A stretch of 36,547 nucleotides of DNA from positions 1-36,547 of the forward strand of contig CAIYIS010000031.1 in the NCBI GenBank assembly GCA_903926385.1, given 5' to 3'. The stretch's first letter is position 1. Each line of letters begins with the position of its first letter. Positions 14,237-22,261 of the stretch are shown here, one piece after another. The notes below the pieces were generated by a model. The model made no database searches. It was not told the origin of the DNA and saw only the letters and a program-made list of their open reading frames with translations. The position numbers were made by a program, and so were the translations under genes. Origin of the DNA: an uncultured Bacteroidota bacterium (lineage in GTDB: Bacteria > Bacteroidota > Bacteroidia > 2-12-FULL-35-15).

Positions 14237-15504
14237 TTTATCGCATTTCACATCCTACCAAAATTCTGAAAGGCAGTATCACCTTGTCTTCTTCCAAAAG
14301 CGAAAGCAATCGAGCGCTTATTATTCAGGCGTTGTGTAAAGATAAATTTGAAATAAGCAACCTCTCTACTGCTGAAGATACAGTGGTTTTACAAAAGATA
14401 TTGTCTTCAAAAAACAAGGCCCTGTTTAACGAAGTTACTTATGATGTAGGCGGGGCGGGAACTACCATGCGGTTTTTAACTGCATATCTTGCCACGCAGT
14501 CGGGTTCGTATGTGTTAACCGGAAGTCAGAGAATGATGAAGCGACCTATCGGTATTTTAGTAGAAGCCCTTCGAACGCTGGGAGCTGATATAGAATATCT
14601 GGATAAAGAAGGTTATCCTCCTTTGCAGATAATCGGAAAAAGCTTAACAGGAGGGGAAGTGGAGATGGACGGAAGTGTAAGTAGTCAGTTTATTTCGGCA
14701 TTGCTACTTATTGCACCTGAGTTAAAGAACGGACTTGTAATAAAGTTTAAGGGCGAAGTTACATCGCGTCCGTATGTTGATATGACCTTAAAAATGATGC
14801 AGGAATTCAGGGTTTACGGCATTTGGCAGGATGGTATCATTTCGGTAAGTCGTCAGGATTATTATAAAAAAAGCGATGCTTCGTATGAATATAAAGTAGA
14901 AGCCGACTGGAGTTCTGCTTCGTACTGGTATTCGCTGGCTCTGTTGAGTAAAGAATGCGACCTGACTATAAAGGGTCTGAAACGCCCAAGTTTGCAGGGG
15001 GATGGAATGGTGGCAGATATGTTTGCTATGTTGGGATTAAAGTCGGAATACATGGAAGATGGTATACGTTTGACCAAAATAGGCTCTAAAAGCGAGCATT
15101 TCGGGTTCGATTTTTCAGACTGTCCAGACCTTGTTCAAACCATGGCTGTGGTGGTTAGTGCTCTGCATATTTCTGCTTTCTTTAACGGATTGCATACGTT
15201 ACGAATTAAGGAAACCGACCGTATTACTGCATTAGAAAATGAATTGACAAAGCTGGGTGTGCTGGTGGAAGTGGAAAATGACAACTCGATGAAGTTAACG
15301 CCACCTGAACACCTGTTACAGCCCAAAATAATTTACACTTATGACGATCATCGCATGGCAATGGCTTTTGTGCCACTTGCTATGCTGCTTGACTATATAA
15401 CAATAGAACAGCCTGAGGTGGTAAAGAAATCGTATCGCAATTTCTGGAACGATTTAAAGAGTCTGGGTTTTGTGATTAAAGAGATGCCGGAGGAGGAAGT
15501 ATAA
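14233..15504 (+). CDS. aroA: 3-phosphoshikimate 1-carboxyvinyltransferase (EPSP synthase)
   Basis: 423 residues. It joins phosphoenolpyruvate to shikimate-3-phosphate, the sixth shikimate step and the target of glyphosate. Visible signatures are SSSKSESNRALI with Lys22, the PEP-site loop GGAGTTMRFLTAYL with Arg80, the RPIGILVEALRTLGA segment, SSQFISALLL, and the C-terminal KETDRITALENELTKLG and YDDHRMAMAF. The loop has Phe81 where the E. coli enzyme has the Pro of its MRPL. It overlaps aroB by 4 bp and is closed by a strong terminator at 15531-15561. The stop codon lies in a small palindrome TAACGGCCGTTA (15502-15513). Confidence 0.95.
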   Translation: MIYRISHPTKILKGSITLSSSKSESNRALIIQALCKDKFEISNLSTAEDTVVLQKILSSKNKALFNEVTYDVGGAGTTMRFLTAYLATQSGSYVLTGSQRMMKRPIGILVEALRTLGADIEYLDKEGYPPLQIIGKSLTGGEVEMDGSVSSQFISALLLIAPELKNGLVIKFKGEVTSRPYVDMTLKMMQEFRVYGIWQDGIISVSRQDYYKKSDASYEYKVEADWSSASYWYSLALLSKECDLTIKGLKRPSLQGDGMVADMFAMLGLKSEYMEDGIRLTKIGSKSEHFGFDFSDCPDLVQTMAVVVSALHISAFFNGLHTLRIKETDRITALENELTKLGVLVEVENDNSMKLTPPEHLLQPKIIYTYDDHRMAMAFVPLAMLLDYITIEQPEVVKKSYRNFWNDLKSLGFVIKEMPEEEV

Positions 15505-15530
15505 CGGCCGTTAGATAAAAACAAGACATA

Positions 15531-15561
15531 AAAAAACTCGAAGTAACACTTCGAGTTTTTT
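15531..15561. terminator. Bidirectional intrinsic terminator after aroA
   Basis: AAAAAACTCGAAGT (15531-15544) and ACTTCGAGTTTTTT (15548-15561) form a perfect 14-bp stem with a 3-nt loop. The A and T tracts serve both aroA and the convergent VOC gene. Confidence 0.85.
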
Positions 15562-15579
15562 TATTCTGTTAAGGGTAAT

Positions 15580-15969
15580 TTATTTTTGAGCGTGCAATGC
15601 CATTCTGTTTCCTTCGGTGTCGATAAACATGGCCATATAACCTACTTCTTTACTGATTAAGGATTTTTGCATAATCAGAGTACCACCGGCTTTTTCAATT
15701 TTACCAATTACTTTTTGAATGCTTGGGTTAGCGTTCAGATAATTCAAACAACCTGTGGTTGCCGAAGGTTTGTGAAATTTGCTTTTTACCAAAGCTCCCG
15801 AAAGTTTTCCGTTTCCCATTTTAGAAGGAAAGTTTACCATTTGCATTCCCATCATCACTCCCATATCGGTCATTTTAATGGAGAAAATGGTTTCGTAAAA
15901 TTTTTGTGCTCTTTTAATGTCTTTCACCGGTATTTCAAACCAGTTTAAAATGTTAGTAGTTGCGTCCAT
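15580..15969 (-). CDS. VOC-family (glyoxalase/bleomycin-resistance-like) protein
   Basis: 129 residues with the paired beta-alpha-beta-beta-beta layout of the vicinal-oxygen-chelate superfamily. The first module starts NILNWFEIPVKDIKRAQKFYETIF, and the second ends GYMAMFIDTEGNRMALH, which includes a Glu/His-type metal position. Substrate cannot be read from the sequence; many small Bacteroidota members of this type are uncharacterised. It lies 16 nt downstream of the DUF2795 gene on the same strand, so the two are probably cotranscribed, and it ends at the terminator shared with aroA. Confidence 0.85.
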   Translation of the reverse strand: MDATTNILNWFEIPVKDIKRAQKFYETIFSIKMTDMGVMMGMQMVNFPSKMGNGKLSGALVKSKFHKPSATTGCLNYLNANPSIQKVIGKIEKAGGTLIMQKSLISKEVGYMAMFIDTEGNRMALHAQK

Positions 15970-15985
15970 TGGTTGGTGGTTGGTT

Positions 15986-16207
15986 TTAGTACTCGTCTTC
16001 GTTAAAGAAAAAGTCGTCTTTGGTAGGGTAGTCCGGCCATATTTCTTCTATGGTTTCGTAAACCTCACCTTCGTCTTCAATTTCCGAAAGGTTTTCAATC
16101 ACTTCCAATGGGGCTCCGGAGCGGATTGCAAAGTCGATTAATTCATCTTTGGTTGCAGGCCATGGTGCATCTTCAAGGTTTTTTGCTAGTTCAAGTGTCC
16201 AATACAT
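15986..16207 (-). CDS. DUF2795-family small protein
   Basis: A 73-residue acidic protein that I recognise as a strongly conserved Bacteroidota family (DUF2795). It has MYWTLELAKNLEDAPWPATK, then an Asp/Glu-rich C-terminus ending FFFNEDEY. Function is unknown; members elsewhere also have the APWPATKDELIDFA segment. It has its own well-formed promoter and is followed by the VOC gene. High expression and a structural or regulatory role are possible but not shown. Confidence 0.85.
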   Translation of the reverse strand: MYWTLELAKNLEDAPWPATKDELIDFAIRSGAPLEVIENLSEIEDEGEVYETIEEIWPDYPTKDDFFFNEDEY

Positions 16208-16248
16208 AGAGTTAGTAAATTAATTATTTATATTTTTCTAATTTTCTG

Positions 16249-16278
16249 CAAAAGTAAAAATTAATTTCACAAATCAAA
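16249..16278 (-). promoter_or_regulatory. Promoter of the DUF2795 gene (-33 and -7)
   Basis: On the minus strand TTTG (16278-16275) is followed after 18 nt by TACTTTTG (16256-16249). This is the best complete Bacteroidota-type promoter in the window. The leader to the ATG at 16207 is about 40 nt. Confidence 0.6.
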
Positions 16279-16346
16279 GTGCAAAATGTTTTTTTTGTTT
16301 TCCACAATCATGAAGCATTTTTTGAGACAATTAGAAACGGAAGAAT

Positions 16347-16922
16347 TTACATGCGAGGTTTCCAGGCGATTTCTTCGGCATTTAAATCCATAGAAAGTTT
16401 GCGTGAAAGCACAAATAAATAATCGCTGAGGCGGTTCAGATATTTTACCACCAGTTCGGATACAAAACTGTTTTCGGAAAGTTGAACTGTTATTCGTTCG
16501 GCCCTGCGACAAACGCAGCGAGCAATATGACAATAGGAAACAGTGGTATGTCCGCCCGGAAGTACAAAAGATTTCATTTCGGGCAACACTTCATTCATGC
16601 GATCCATTTCTTTTTCGAGCATTTCCACATCTTTTTCATTCAGCAACGGAATTTTAATTCCTGCTTTATCTCCCGAACGGTTCGATTTTTCAGGGTCTAT
16701 GGCCAAAGAGGCACCGATGGTAAACAGGCGGTCTTGAATTTCGATGAGCATAGCTCTGGTGTGTTCATCGGTTTTCTGATCGCGGATTAACCCAATGCAG
16801 GAGTTCAGTTCGTCCACTGTTCCATAAGATTCGATACGCATGTGGTGTTTCGGAACGCGAGTGCCGCCCAGTAGCGATGTTTGGCCTTTGTCGCCCGTTT
16901 TGGTATAAATTTTAAATGACAT
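16347..16922 (-). CDS. Cob(I)yrinic acid a,c-diamide adenosyltransferase, PduO type
   Basis: 191 residues. It transfers the adenosyl group of ATP to cob(I)alamin to make adenosylcobalamin. The PduO/MMAB-type signatures are present: the N-terminal ATP-binding KIYTKTGDKGQTSLLGG, the YGTVDELNS segment, and the C-terminal HIARCVCRRAERITVQL with its conserved arginines and glutamate. The rest is a helical bundle, as expected for the trimeric family. No other cobalamin genes are in the window, so it probably serves salvage for B12-dependent enzymes. It starts 17 nt after the ABC ATPase gene ends and is probably cotranscribed. Confidence 0.92.
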   Translation of the reverse strand: MSFKIYTKTGDKGQTSLLGGTRVPKHHMRIESYGTVDELNSCIGLIRDQKTDEHTRAMLIEIQDRLFTIGASLAIDPEKSNRSGDKAGIKIPLLNEKDVEMLEKEMDRMNEVLPEMKSFVLPGGHTTVSYCHIARCVCRRAERITVQLSENSFVSELVVKYLNRLSDYLFVLSRKLSMDLNAEEIAWKPRM

Positions 16923-16939
16923 ATAGATAGAACAGATGG

Positions 16940-17656
16940 TTAGGAAACAATAGTATTTACAGTAGATATAGAATCGTTCATATAATCGCGTTCCACTATA
17001 CCATCCTTTAAACGGATGATACGGTGAGCATATCGGGCTATATCTTCTTCGTGAGTAACGAGCACAATGGTGTTGCCTTGTTTGTGAATTTCTTCGAGCA
17101 GAGCCATAATCTCTATGGATGTTTTCGAATCCAGATTTCCTGTCGGTTCATCGGCCAGTATAATGGCCGGACGATTAACCAGTGCTCTGGCTATAGCCAC
17201 ACGCTGACGCTGACCTCCCGAAAGTTCGTTCGGTTTGTGCATCATTCGGTCGGCAAGGCCCACTTGTTCCAGCACTTCTTTTCCCCGTTTAAGGCGTTCG
17301 GCTTTGGTAAAGCCTGCATAAATAAGGGGAAGCATTACATTATCGTAAGCGGTGGAGCGGGGCAATAGATTGAAGGATTGAAACACAAAACCTATTTCCT
17401 TGTTTCGCACTTCGGCCAGTTTATTATCCAGCATCTGAGCCACAGATATACCATTGAGGATATATTCTCCACTTGTGGGGCTATCGAGGCAACCAAGTAC
17501 ATTCATCAATGTAGATTTTCCGCTTCCCGAAGGGCCCATCAATGCCACATATTCATTCTTCGAAATTTCTAAAGAAACATCACGCAAGGCATGAATTACT
17601 TCTGTACCTATTTTGTAGGCTTTAGCTATATTTTTTAAATGAATGATTGATTGCAT
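16940..17656 (-). CDS. ABC transporter ATP-binding protein (LolD/MacB type)
   Basis: 238 residues with Walker [11 protein letters not shown]-loop FQSFNLLP, signature LSGGQRQR, Walker [16 protein letters not shown] and the switch His in LVTHEED. The sequence order and the [19 protein letters not shown] segment place it in the LolD/MacB/FtsE group. These work with FtsX-like permeases in lipoprotein release, efflux or envelope signalling. No permease is adjacent; a MacB/FtsX-like permease is encoded 4.6 kb away on the same strand (22262-23506) and is a possible partner. A box TACTTTCG, one base off the -7 consensus, ends 7 nt before the ATG. Confidence 0.92.
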   Translation of the reverse strand: MQSIIHLKNIAKAYKIGTEVIHALRDVSLEISKNEYVALMGPSGSGKSTLMNVLGCLDSPTSGEYILNGISVAQMLDNKLAEVRNKEIGFVFQSFNLLPRSTAYDNVMLPLIYAGFTKAERLKRGKEVLEQVGLADRMMHKPNELSGGQRQRVAIARALVNRPAIILADEPTGNLDSKTSIEIMALLEEIHKQGNTIVLVTHEEDIARYAHRIIRLKDGIVERDYMNDSISTVNTIVS

Positions 17657-17721
17657 AATGGTGCGAAAGTACTAATTAAGAAAATATCTTGGTTCAGATA
17701 ATCGGATTTAATTATTGTAAT

Positions 17722-17770
17722 GGCCTCGCCCCTTAATCCCTTCTCCGAAGGAATGGGGGAGAAGCTCAAT
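17722..17770. repeat. REP-like intergenic palindromic element
   Basis: CTTCTCC (17740-17746) pairs with GGAGAAG (17758-17764) within a GC-rich island CCCTTCTCCGAAGGAATGGG. The 'CCCCTTAATCCCTTCTCCGAAGG' style of sequence resembles dispersed intergenic repeats that I recall from Bacteroidota genomes. It lies between the ABC ATPase and methyltransferase genes. Confidence 0.4.
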
Positions 17771-17835
17771 GAAACATTAGTGTAGTTTGCACTTATTATC
17801 CCCATTTTAATTGAAGAGCATTTCGGCATTCGCTG

Positions 17836-18621
17836 TTAAAAGCGAATAACAAAATGTTGCTTTACTTGTTCCTTGCGGAAGAACACTATTCCGATAAAAA
17901 ACAATTCGATGGTAACTGTAACCCTTGGGTGGTTCTTTATTTCATCCCAGGCCTCTTTCATTTGAGGCGACCAGTATATATCATCAAATACAAATACACT
18001 TTGCTCATCGGCTTTGTTCAGGCATTGGCTGAAGTAATTTAATGTGGCTTCTTTGCGATGGTTTCCGTCAAAAAAAACAAAGTCGGTTTTTGGGGTTTGT
18101 TTCAGCACTTCGGGCAATACATCATCAAAATTGCCGATAACCTGTTGGATATTTTTAATGTCGAGTTTTTTGAAATTTTGCTCAGCTGCTTGTGCTATTT
18201 CCGGGCATCCTTCTATGGTGATTACGGTAGCCTGGTTATTGGCTTTGGCCATATAGCAAGTGCTGATGCCCATAGATGTGCCTAGTTCAAGAATATGGCC
18301 GGGCTGAAAATGGTTGACCAAACGAAACAAGAGTTGAGCATACTTGGCCGGCTTGGCAGCATAGCGGGTAATATACATAATGCTTCGGGCAGAGCCGGTT
18401 GAGGTGCGCGAACCTGCACCCAAATCGATACAAGTAAGGGAGGTTTGGTTTTGGAGCAACTGAAGGCGCAAGGCTTCTATTTCCGAAAAAGCATAGTAGT
18501 CCACTTTATTATAAACTACCGTATTCAGCAGGTCGAAAACAAATGGAGAATGTACCCCATGTGTATTGGTTGCCGTTAAGCGATAGCGTAAATAGTAAAA
18601 TGCTGAAAACACTTTTTTCAT
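17836..18621 (-). CDS. Class I SAM-dependent methyltransferase (O-methyltransferase-like)
   Basis: The ATG at 18621 (MKKVFSAFYYLRYRL) gives 261 residues; a TTG 18 bp upstream is less likely. The SAM-binding motif I is ILELGTSMGISTCYMA, with later elements VITIEG (acidic end of strand 2), FVFFDGNH and VFVFDDIYWSPQMKEAW. The layout matches class I O-methyltransferase-like proteins. An N-terminal segment NTHGVHSPFVFDLLN is typical of a Bacteroidota subgroup of unknown substrate. The gene is flanked by unrelated genes, so context gives no substrate. Confidence 0.8.
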   Translation of the reverse strand: MKKVFSAFYYLRYRLTATNTHGVHSPFVFDLLNTVVYNKVDYYAFSEIEALRLQLLQNQTSLTCIDLGAGSRTSTGSARSIMYITRYAAKPAKYAQLLFRLVNHFQPGHILELGTSMGISTCYMAKANNQATVITIEGCPEIAQAAEQNFKKLDIKNIQQVIGNFDDVLPEVLKQTPKTDFVFFDGNHRKEATLNYFSQCLNKADEQSVFVFDDIYWSPQMKEAWDEIKNHPRVTVTIELFFIGIVFFRKEQVKQHFVIRF

Positions 18622-18696
18622 TCTGCGAATGTAATGCAAAATAAATAATGATGCAGGATTAGAGTTAGGATAATAGCAGATACCCTGTTTTCATTT

Positions 18697-20304
18697 TTAC
18701 TCCTTCACAAACTTCTTTCTTATCACTCCTTTTTCTGAAATAACTTCTGCTATGTACATACCAGGGGGCAAGGAACTAATGTCGATTGTTGATTGGCGAT
18801 TGTTTATTGTTGATTGGAGAATGCATTGCCCCATCATAGTATATATATGTGCTTCTTTCATTATAGAGTTAGTAGTTGTAATTTTTATTTCGCTGGTGGC
18901 GGGGTTGGGGGAGATTTCTAGTGTTGATGGTGGGGTGTTGGTTTCGGAAATGCCGATATTCATGCAATAATCAGATGCACTGCCTGCTCCTGAGGTAACT
19001 TGAGTGGGCGGAGAATGTAAGATGCACCCACTACTCTGAATGGCTAATGAATTATCAAATAGATCAGGTGTGAAAAAATCGACATTGAAAGTTGAATCGG
19101 GTTGGTTACATCCGCTATTGCCTGCTGAGTCTGTTTTTACCAGAAATAAATTATATTTAAAACTTGGAACTTCTGAGCGACCAATCAATGCAAACCCCCT
19201 GTCGCTTGTTGGAATTACAAAATCAGCGAATTCATTATGTGTATTCTGGCCAAAGATTTTAAGCCAGATTTGATTTCCATTCGAATCGACTTTTGCGATG
19301 AAAGGATCTTCTGGATTTACTACTGCCCAGTCTGGAAAGCCATTGCTGCCGCCAATTACAAAGCAACCATCGTTGGTCTTAGTAGTATTTCCCGAGAAAT
19401 TCCAAATACTACTGGAGCTGTAATATGGAGAATAACAATGTCCCCAAATAAAATTTCCTATACTATCTGTTTTTAATAAAAAGGAAGGAGTAAATGTGCC
19501 TGGGAGAGCTTCTGAAACCTGACCCGACAGAACAAAACCACCATCGTTTTCTGCAAAAACAGAATAACCCATTGCACCATTAGCTGTGTTCCCATAAGAT
19601 TGTGACCAAACTAAGTTGCCTGTTGAATCTGTTTTTATTAGGTATGCAAGAGATGGATTTACAAAAGGTATATATGTTGTACCTACAATAATAAATCCTC
19701 CATTAGCAGTGGGTTTCACCGAACAACCCTGATTATTCAAACTATCTCCATAAGTTCTTGTCCAGAGGGTATCTCCAATAGAATTTGTTTTTATTAAATA
19801 GACATCATTATTACCCTGTCCATAGCTTTTTGTTGAGCCAACGATAATATAATTACCGTTAGAAATTTGCATAACGGAAGTACTCCACCCCGCATCATCA
19901 CCAATGCCTCCATACGTTTTAGACCATAACGTATCACCTAGCGAATCGGTTTTAATAATATATAAATCATATCCACCAGCCCCAAAACTATTCGTGTTTC
20001 CAGCAATAATAAATCCTCCGTCCGAAGTTTTATTAATAGAGGTCCCGTAATCGTTTCCAGCACCTCCATATTTCTTTGTCCACAATAGAATGCCTAGCGA
20101 ATCTGTTTTAACTAAATAGATGTCGCTGGAATCGCACGCATTAATGGAAGAGGAGCTAAGGATTGCAAATCCACTATCGTTGGTTTGTACCACAGAAGAT
20201 CGTTTAAAGGAGCCACTTCCAATTATGGTTTCTTGAAATGTAATTTGTGCATTAGCACTTACAAATGCTATCAACACTAAAGTAAGGAGAGTAACTTTTT
20301 TCAT
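18697..20304 (-). CDS. Secreted repeat protein with T9SS type A sorting domain
   Basis: 535 residues. A Sec signal peptide (MKKVTLLTLVLIAFVSANAQ) precedes about seven repeats of roughly 50 residues. Each has the pattern 'YLIKTDSLGDTLWSKTYGG...DDGGFIIVG', as in beta-propeller-like delta-60-type surface proteins. The C-terminal 75 residues are a T9SS type A sorting domain, ISPNPATSEIKITTTN through the PPGMYIAEV motif to KKFVKE. The protein is therefore exported and anchored or released by the type IX system. Function is unknown. The sorting-domain DNA is 93% identical to that of the partial gene at the right edge. Confidence 0.85.
   Translation of the reverse strand: MKKVTLLTLVLIAFVSANAQITFQETIIGSGSFKRSSVVQTNDSGFAILSSSSINACDSSDIYLVKTDSLGILLWTKKYGGAGNDYGTSINKTSDGGFIIAGNTNSFGAGGYDLYIIKTDSLGDTLWSKTYGGIGDDAGWSTSVMQISNGNYIIVGSTKSYGQGNNDVYLIKTNSIGDTLWTRTYGDSLNNQGCSVKPTANGGFIIVGTTYIPFVNPSLAYLIKTDSTGNLVWSQSYGNTANGAMGYSVFAENDGGFVLSGQVSEALPGTFTPSFLLKTDSIGNFIWGHCYSPYYSSSSIWNFSGNTTKTNDGCFVIGGSNGFPDWAVVNPEDPFIAKVDSNGNQIWLKIFGQNTHNEFADFVIPTSDRGFALIGRSEVPSFKYNLFLVKTDSAGNSGCNQPDSTFNVDFFTPDLFDNSLAIQSSGCILHSPPTQVTSGAGSASDYCMNIGISETNTPPSTLEISPNPATSEIKITTTNSIMKEAHIYTMMGQCILQSTINNRQSTIDISSLPPGMYIAEVISEKGVIRKKFVKE
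18717..18920. repeat. Sorting-domain direct repeat, copy 1
   Basis: This 204-bp segment matches 36237-36440 at an exact offset of 17,520 bp. I count 14 mismatches and no gaps by eye, about 93% identity. It codes for the C-terminal sorting domain of the gene at 18697. Confidence 0.85.
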
Positions 20305-20408
20305 GTAAAGAGGTATTAGTGAATGCTTGTGTAAAGATAGAGTTTTTTTAATTGGTGGAATTGTATTTTACCTCTTATTATTATGCAAGGTCAATCGAAA
20401 GTTCTCTG

Positions 20409-20534
20409 AAATTTTGCCAAAAGCTTCCCGAAGCTTCGGAAAGGCTTCGAGAAGCTTGGTGAACGAGTCACGAGTCTTGGTGAACGAGTCACGAGGCTTG
20501 GCGAACGTCTCACGAAGCTTGGTAGAGGTATTTA
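20409..20534. repeat. 21-bp minisatellite in an intergenic region
   Basis: Six units with a 21-bp period, best copies at 20451, 20472, 20493 and 20514, of the type GAAGCTTGGTGAACGAGTCAC. A perfect palindrome CCGAAGCTTCGG occurs at the left side (20428-20439). Because the period is a multiple of 3, both strands stay open and give repetitive false frames (heptapeptides such as KTRDSFT). It lies upstream of the leftward T9SS gene and downstream of the desaturase gene. Confidence 0.85.
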
Positions 20535-20680
20535 CTCCTTTCGAGAAGCAGAGACTAGGCAATATGAATAGATTATCAACGTTTTAACGTTAATCAGCAC
20601 CCATTGGGGTAGTCCGTTAAATGAAAGGAATGGCCAATTGTCCGATAAAAGGACCGGTAAATTCTATAATAGGAGACTTA

Positions 20681-21799
20681 TTATCCTATACTTTTAGCAA
20701 TTTTGAAAAAACTGGTGTCTTTTTTTCCAAGTTCTGAAATAACTCTTAAGTGAGAGGCAAATGCTTTCCAGAAAGTTTGGTTATACAAGTAAGGAACTCC
20801 GAATTCTTTGGCTGTTTGCTCTACTATGGGTCTTATATTTGGATAGTGTACATGGCAAATGTTAGGGAATAAGTGATGTATAGCCTGAAAATTGAGCCCT
20901 CCTACATAAAAAGTAATTACCGGATTGTGACGGGCAAAATCAGCCGTAGTTTGCAACTGATGAATGGCCCATTCGTTTTCAATATTTCCTTTGTCGTCCG
21001 GTTTAGGGAAAATGGTATTTTCTACCACATGAGCCAACTGAAACACCACTGATAACACAATGCCAGCCACTATGTGAAGCGAAAGGTATCCAACAAATAC
21101 TTGTCCGAAACTCAAGTGAAGATACATAATAGGAACAGCAAATGCGTATGCAAAAAAGATAATTTTCCAGAAAAGAATAGTAGCCATAGCTTTTATCTTG
21201 CTCGATGTGTTAGCTCTTGTATGCCCCTCTTTTATAAATTGAAAATACTGAATAAAATCTTTAATGGTAGTCCAGTAAAGAGTCATAATAGAATAAAAGA
21301 AAAATACATAAATAATCTGGAATTTCTGAATACGGTGGTATTTGCCGTTAGGGGAAAAACGCATGATTACTTTGTCGTCAATATCCTTGTCGTAGCCGGT
21401 TATGTTGGTATAGGTATGATGCAAAAAGTTGTGTTGTGTTTTCCAGTTATTATTGTCTCCGCCCACTAACGAAAGCGAAAGCGCCATCATTCGGTTTGCA
21501 AACGGTTTTGACGAATAAGCCCCGTGGTTGGCATCGTGCATAATACACATACCCACTCCGGCAAGCCCAAGGCCCATAACAAGTGTGCAAATCCACATGC
21601 CGAACAAACTGTAATGCTGAGTCACAATTAATACATAGGGTACAAAATACATAGCCAGCATAACGATTGATTTAATTACCATCGTTGAATTTGCATGCGG
21701 GGAAATATGATTGTCGACAAAATATTGATCGACCCTTTGTTTCAAGGTTTCGAAAAATTTAGTTTTGTCTTTGTTTACAAATCTGATTTTTTGTTTCAT
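20681..21799 (-). CDS. Membrane fatty-acid desaturase (front-end-like)
   Basis: 372 residues. The three His boxes that bind the di-iron centre are HDANHG (88-93), HNFLHH (123-128) and QAIHH (305-309). The Gln-containing third box is typical of front-end (delta-5/delta-6-like) desaturases. Several hydrophobic segments at about 43-60, 68-86, 162-180, 207-228 and 233-255 fit an integral inner-membrane enzyme. The fused cytochrome b5 domain of eukaryotic relatives is absent, so electrons must come from a separate ferredoxin or similar. It probably desaturates acyl chains of membrane lipids. It has its own -7 box (21821-21828). Confidence 0.9.
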   Translation of the reverse strand: MKQKIRFVNKDKTKFFETLKQRVDQYFVDNHISPHANSTMVIKSIVMLAMYFVPYVLIVTQHYSLFGMWICTLVMGLGLAGVGMCIMHDANHGAYSSKPFANRMMALSLSLVGGDNNNWKTQHNFLHHTYTNITGYDKDIDDKVIMRFSPNGKYHRIQKFQIIYVFFFYSIMTLYWTTIKDFIQYFQFIKEGHTRANTSSKIKAMATILFWKIIFFAYAFAVPIMYLHLSFGQVFVGYLSLHIVAGIVLSVVFQLAHVVENTIFPKPDDKGNIENEWAIHQLQTTADFARHNPVITFYVGGLNFQAIHHLFPNICHVHYPNIRPIVEQTAKEFGVPYLYNQTFWKAFASHLRVISELGKKDTSFFKIAKSIG

Positions 21800-21820
21800 T
21801 GGTCTTAAGTTAAGATGTGC

Positions 21821-21828
21821 AAAAGTAA
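21821..21828 (-). promoter_or_regulatory. -7 box of the desaturase gene
   Basis: TACTTTTG on the minus strand, an exact TAnnTTTG match, 21 nt before the ATG at 21799. An A/T tract lies just upstream. Confidence 0.5.
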
Positions 21829-21866
21829 AAAAAAAATTGAAGTAGGAAAGTTATTGTAGATATACC

Positions 21867-22211
21867 CTATAAATTAACGTCCATCTTCTTGTAATATGCG
21901 GTCATGCAGGCTATAAAAAACACCGAAATAACAAAGCCCGGATAGCTTACATCATCTATCATGATGAGGATAATTTCTTTTAAAAAGAATGCGCCAATAA
22001 ATACATGCGCACCCCATCTTTTCATGTGCCAGAGGCCGATGTAAGATATAAAACAGGCAGCAACCAAAAACCCGAACAGAGCAGGATACCAGTCGCCTAA
22101 TTTCTTTATTGATGGAGAAAACACAGCCGGCAAACTACCCACTATCCATATAAATCCAATGATACAAACAGTGGTAATGAGAACAGGTCTTTTTCTGATG
22201 GCAGTTTCCAT
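21867..22211 (-). CDS. Small membrane protein, unknown function
   Basis: 114 residues with four predicted membrane-spanning segments: about 10-30 (VLITTVCIIGFIWIVGSL), 43-62, 68-85 and 90-107. A positively charged tail KKMDVNL follows. No conserved catalytic motif is visible. Similar short four-helix proteins are common as uncharacterised inner-membrane proteins of Bacteroidota. It starts 50 nt downstream of the ABC permease gene on the same strand and may be cotranscribed with it. Confidence 0.65.
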   Translation of the reverse strand: METAIRKRPVLITTVCIIGFIWIVGSLPAVFSPSIKKLGDWYPALFGFLVAACFISYIGLWHMKRWGAHVFIGAFFLKEIILIMIDDVSYPGFVISVFFIACMTAYYKKMDVNL

Positions 22212-22261
22212 TTAATGCGTATTGGCTTCTTCTTTTTTTATTTTAATTGACGTTGCGTTTA

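Noticed and set aside
20327-20587. Small proteins on either strand over the 21-bp array
   Set aside because: Both frames are mostly repeat-encoded heptapeptides with no conserved flanks or initiation signals.
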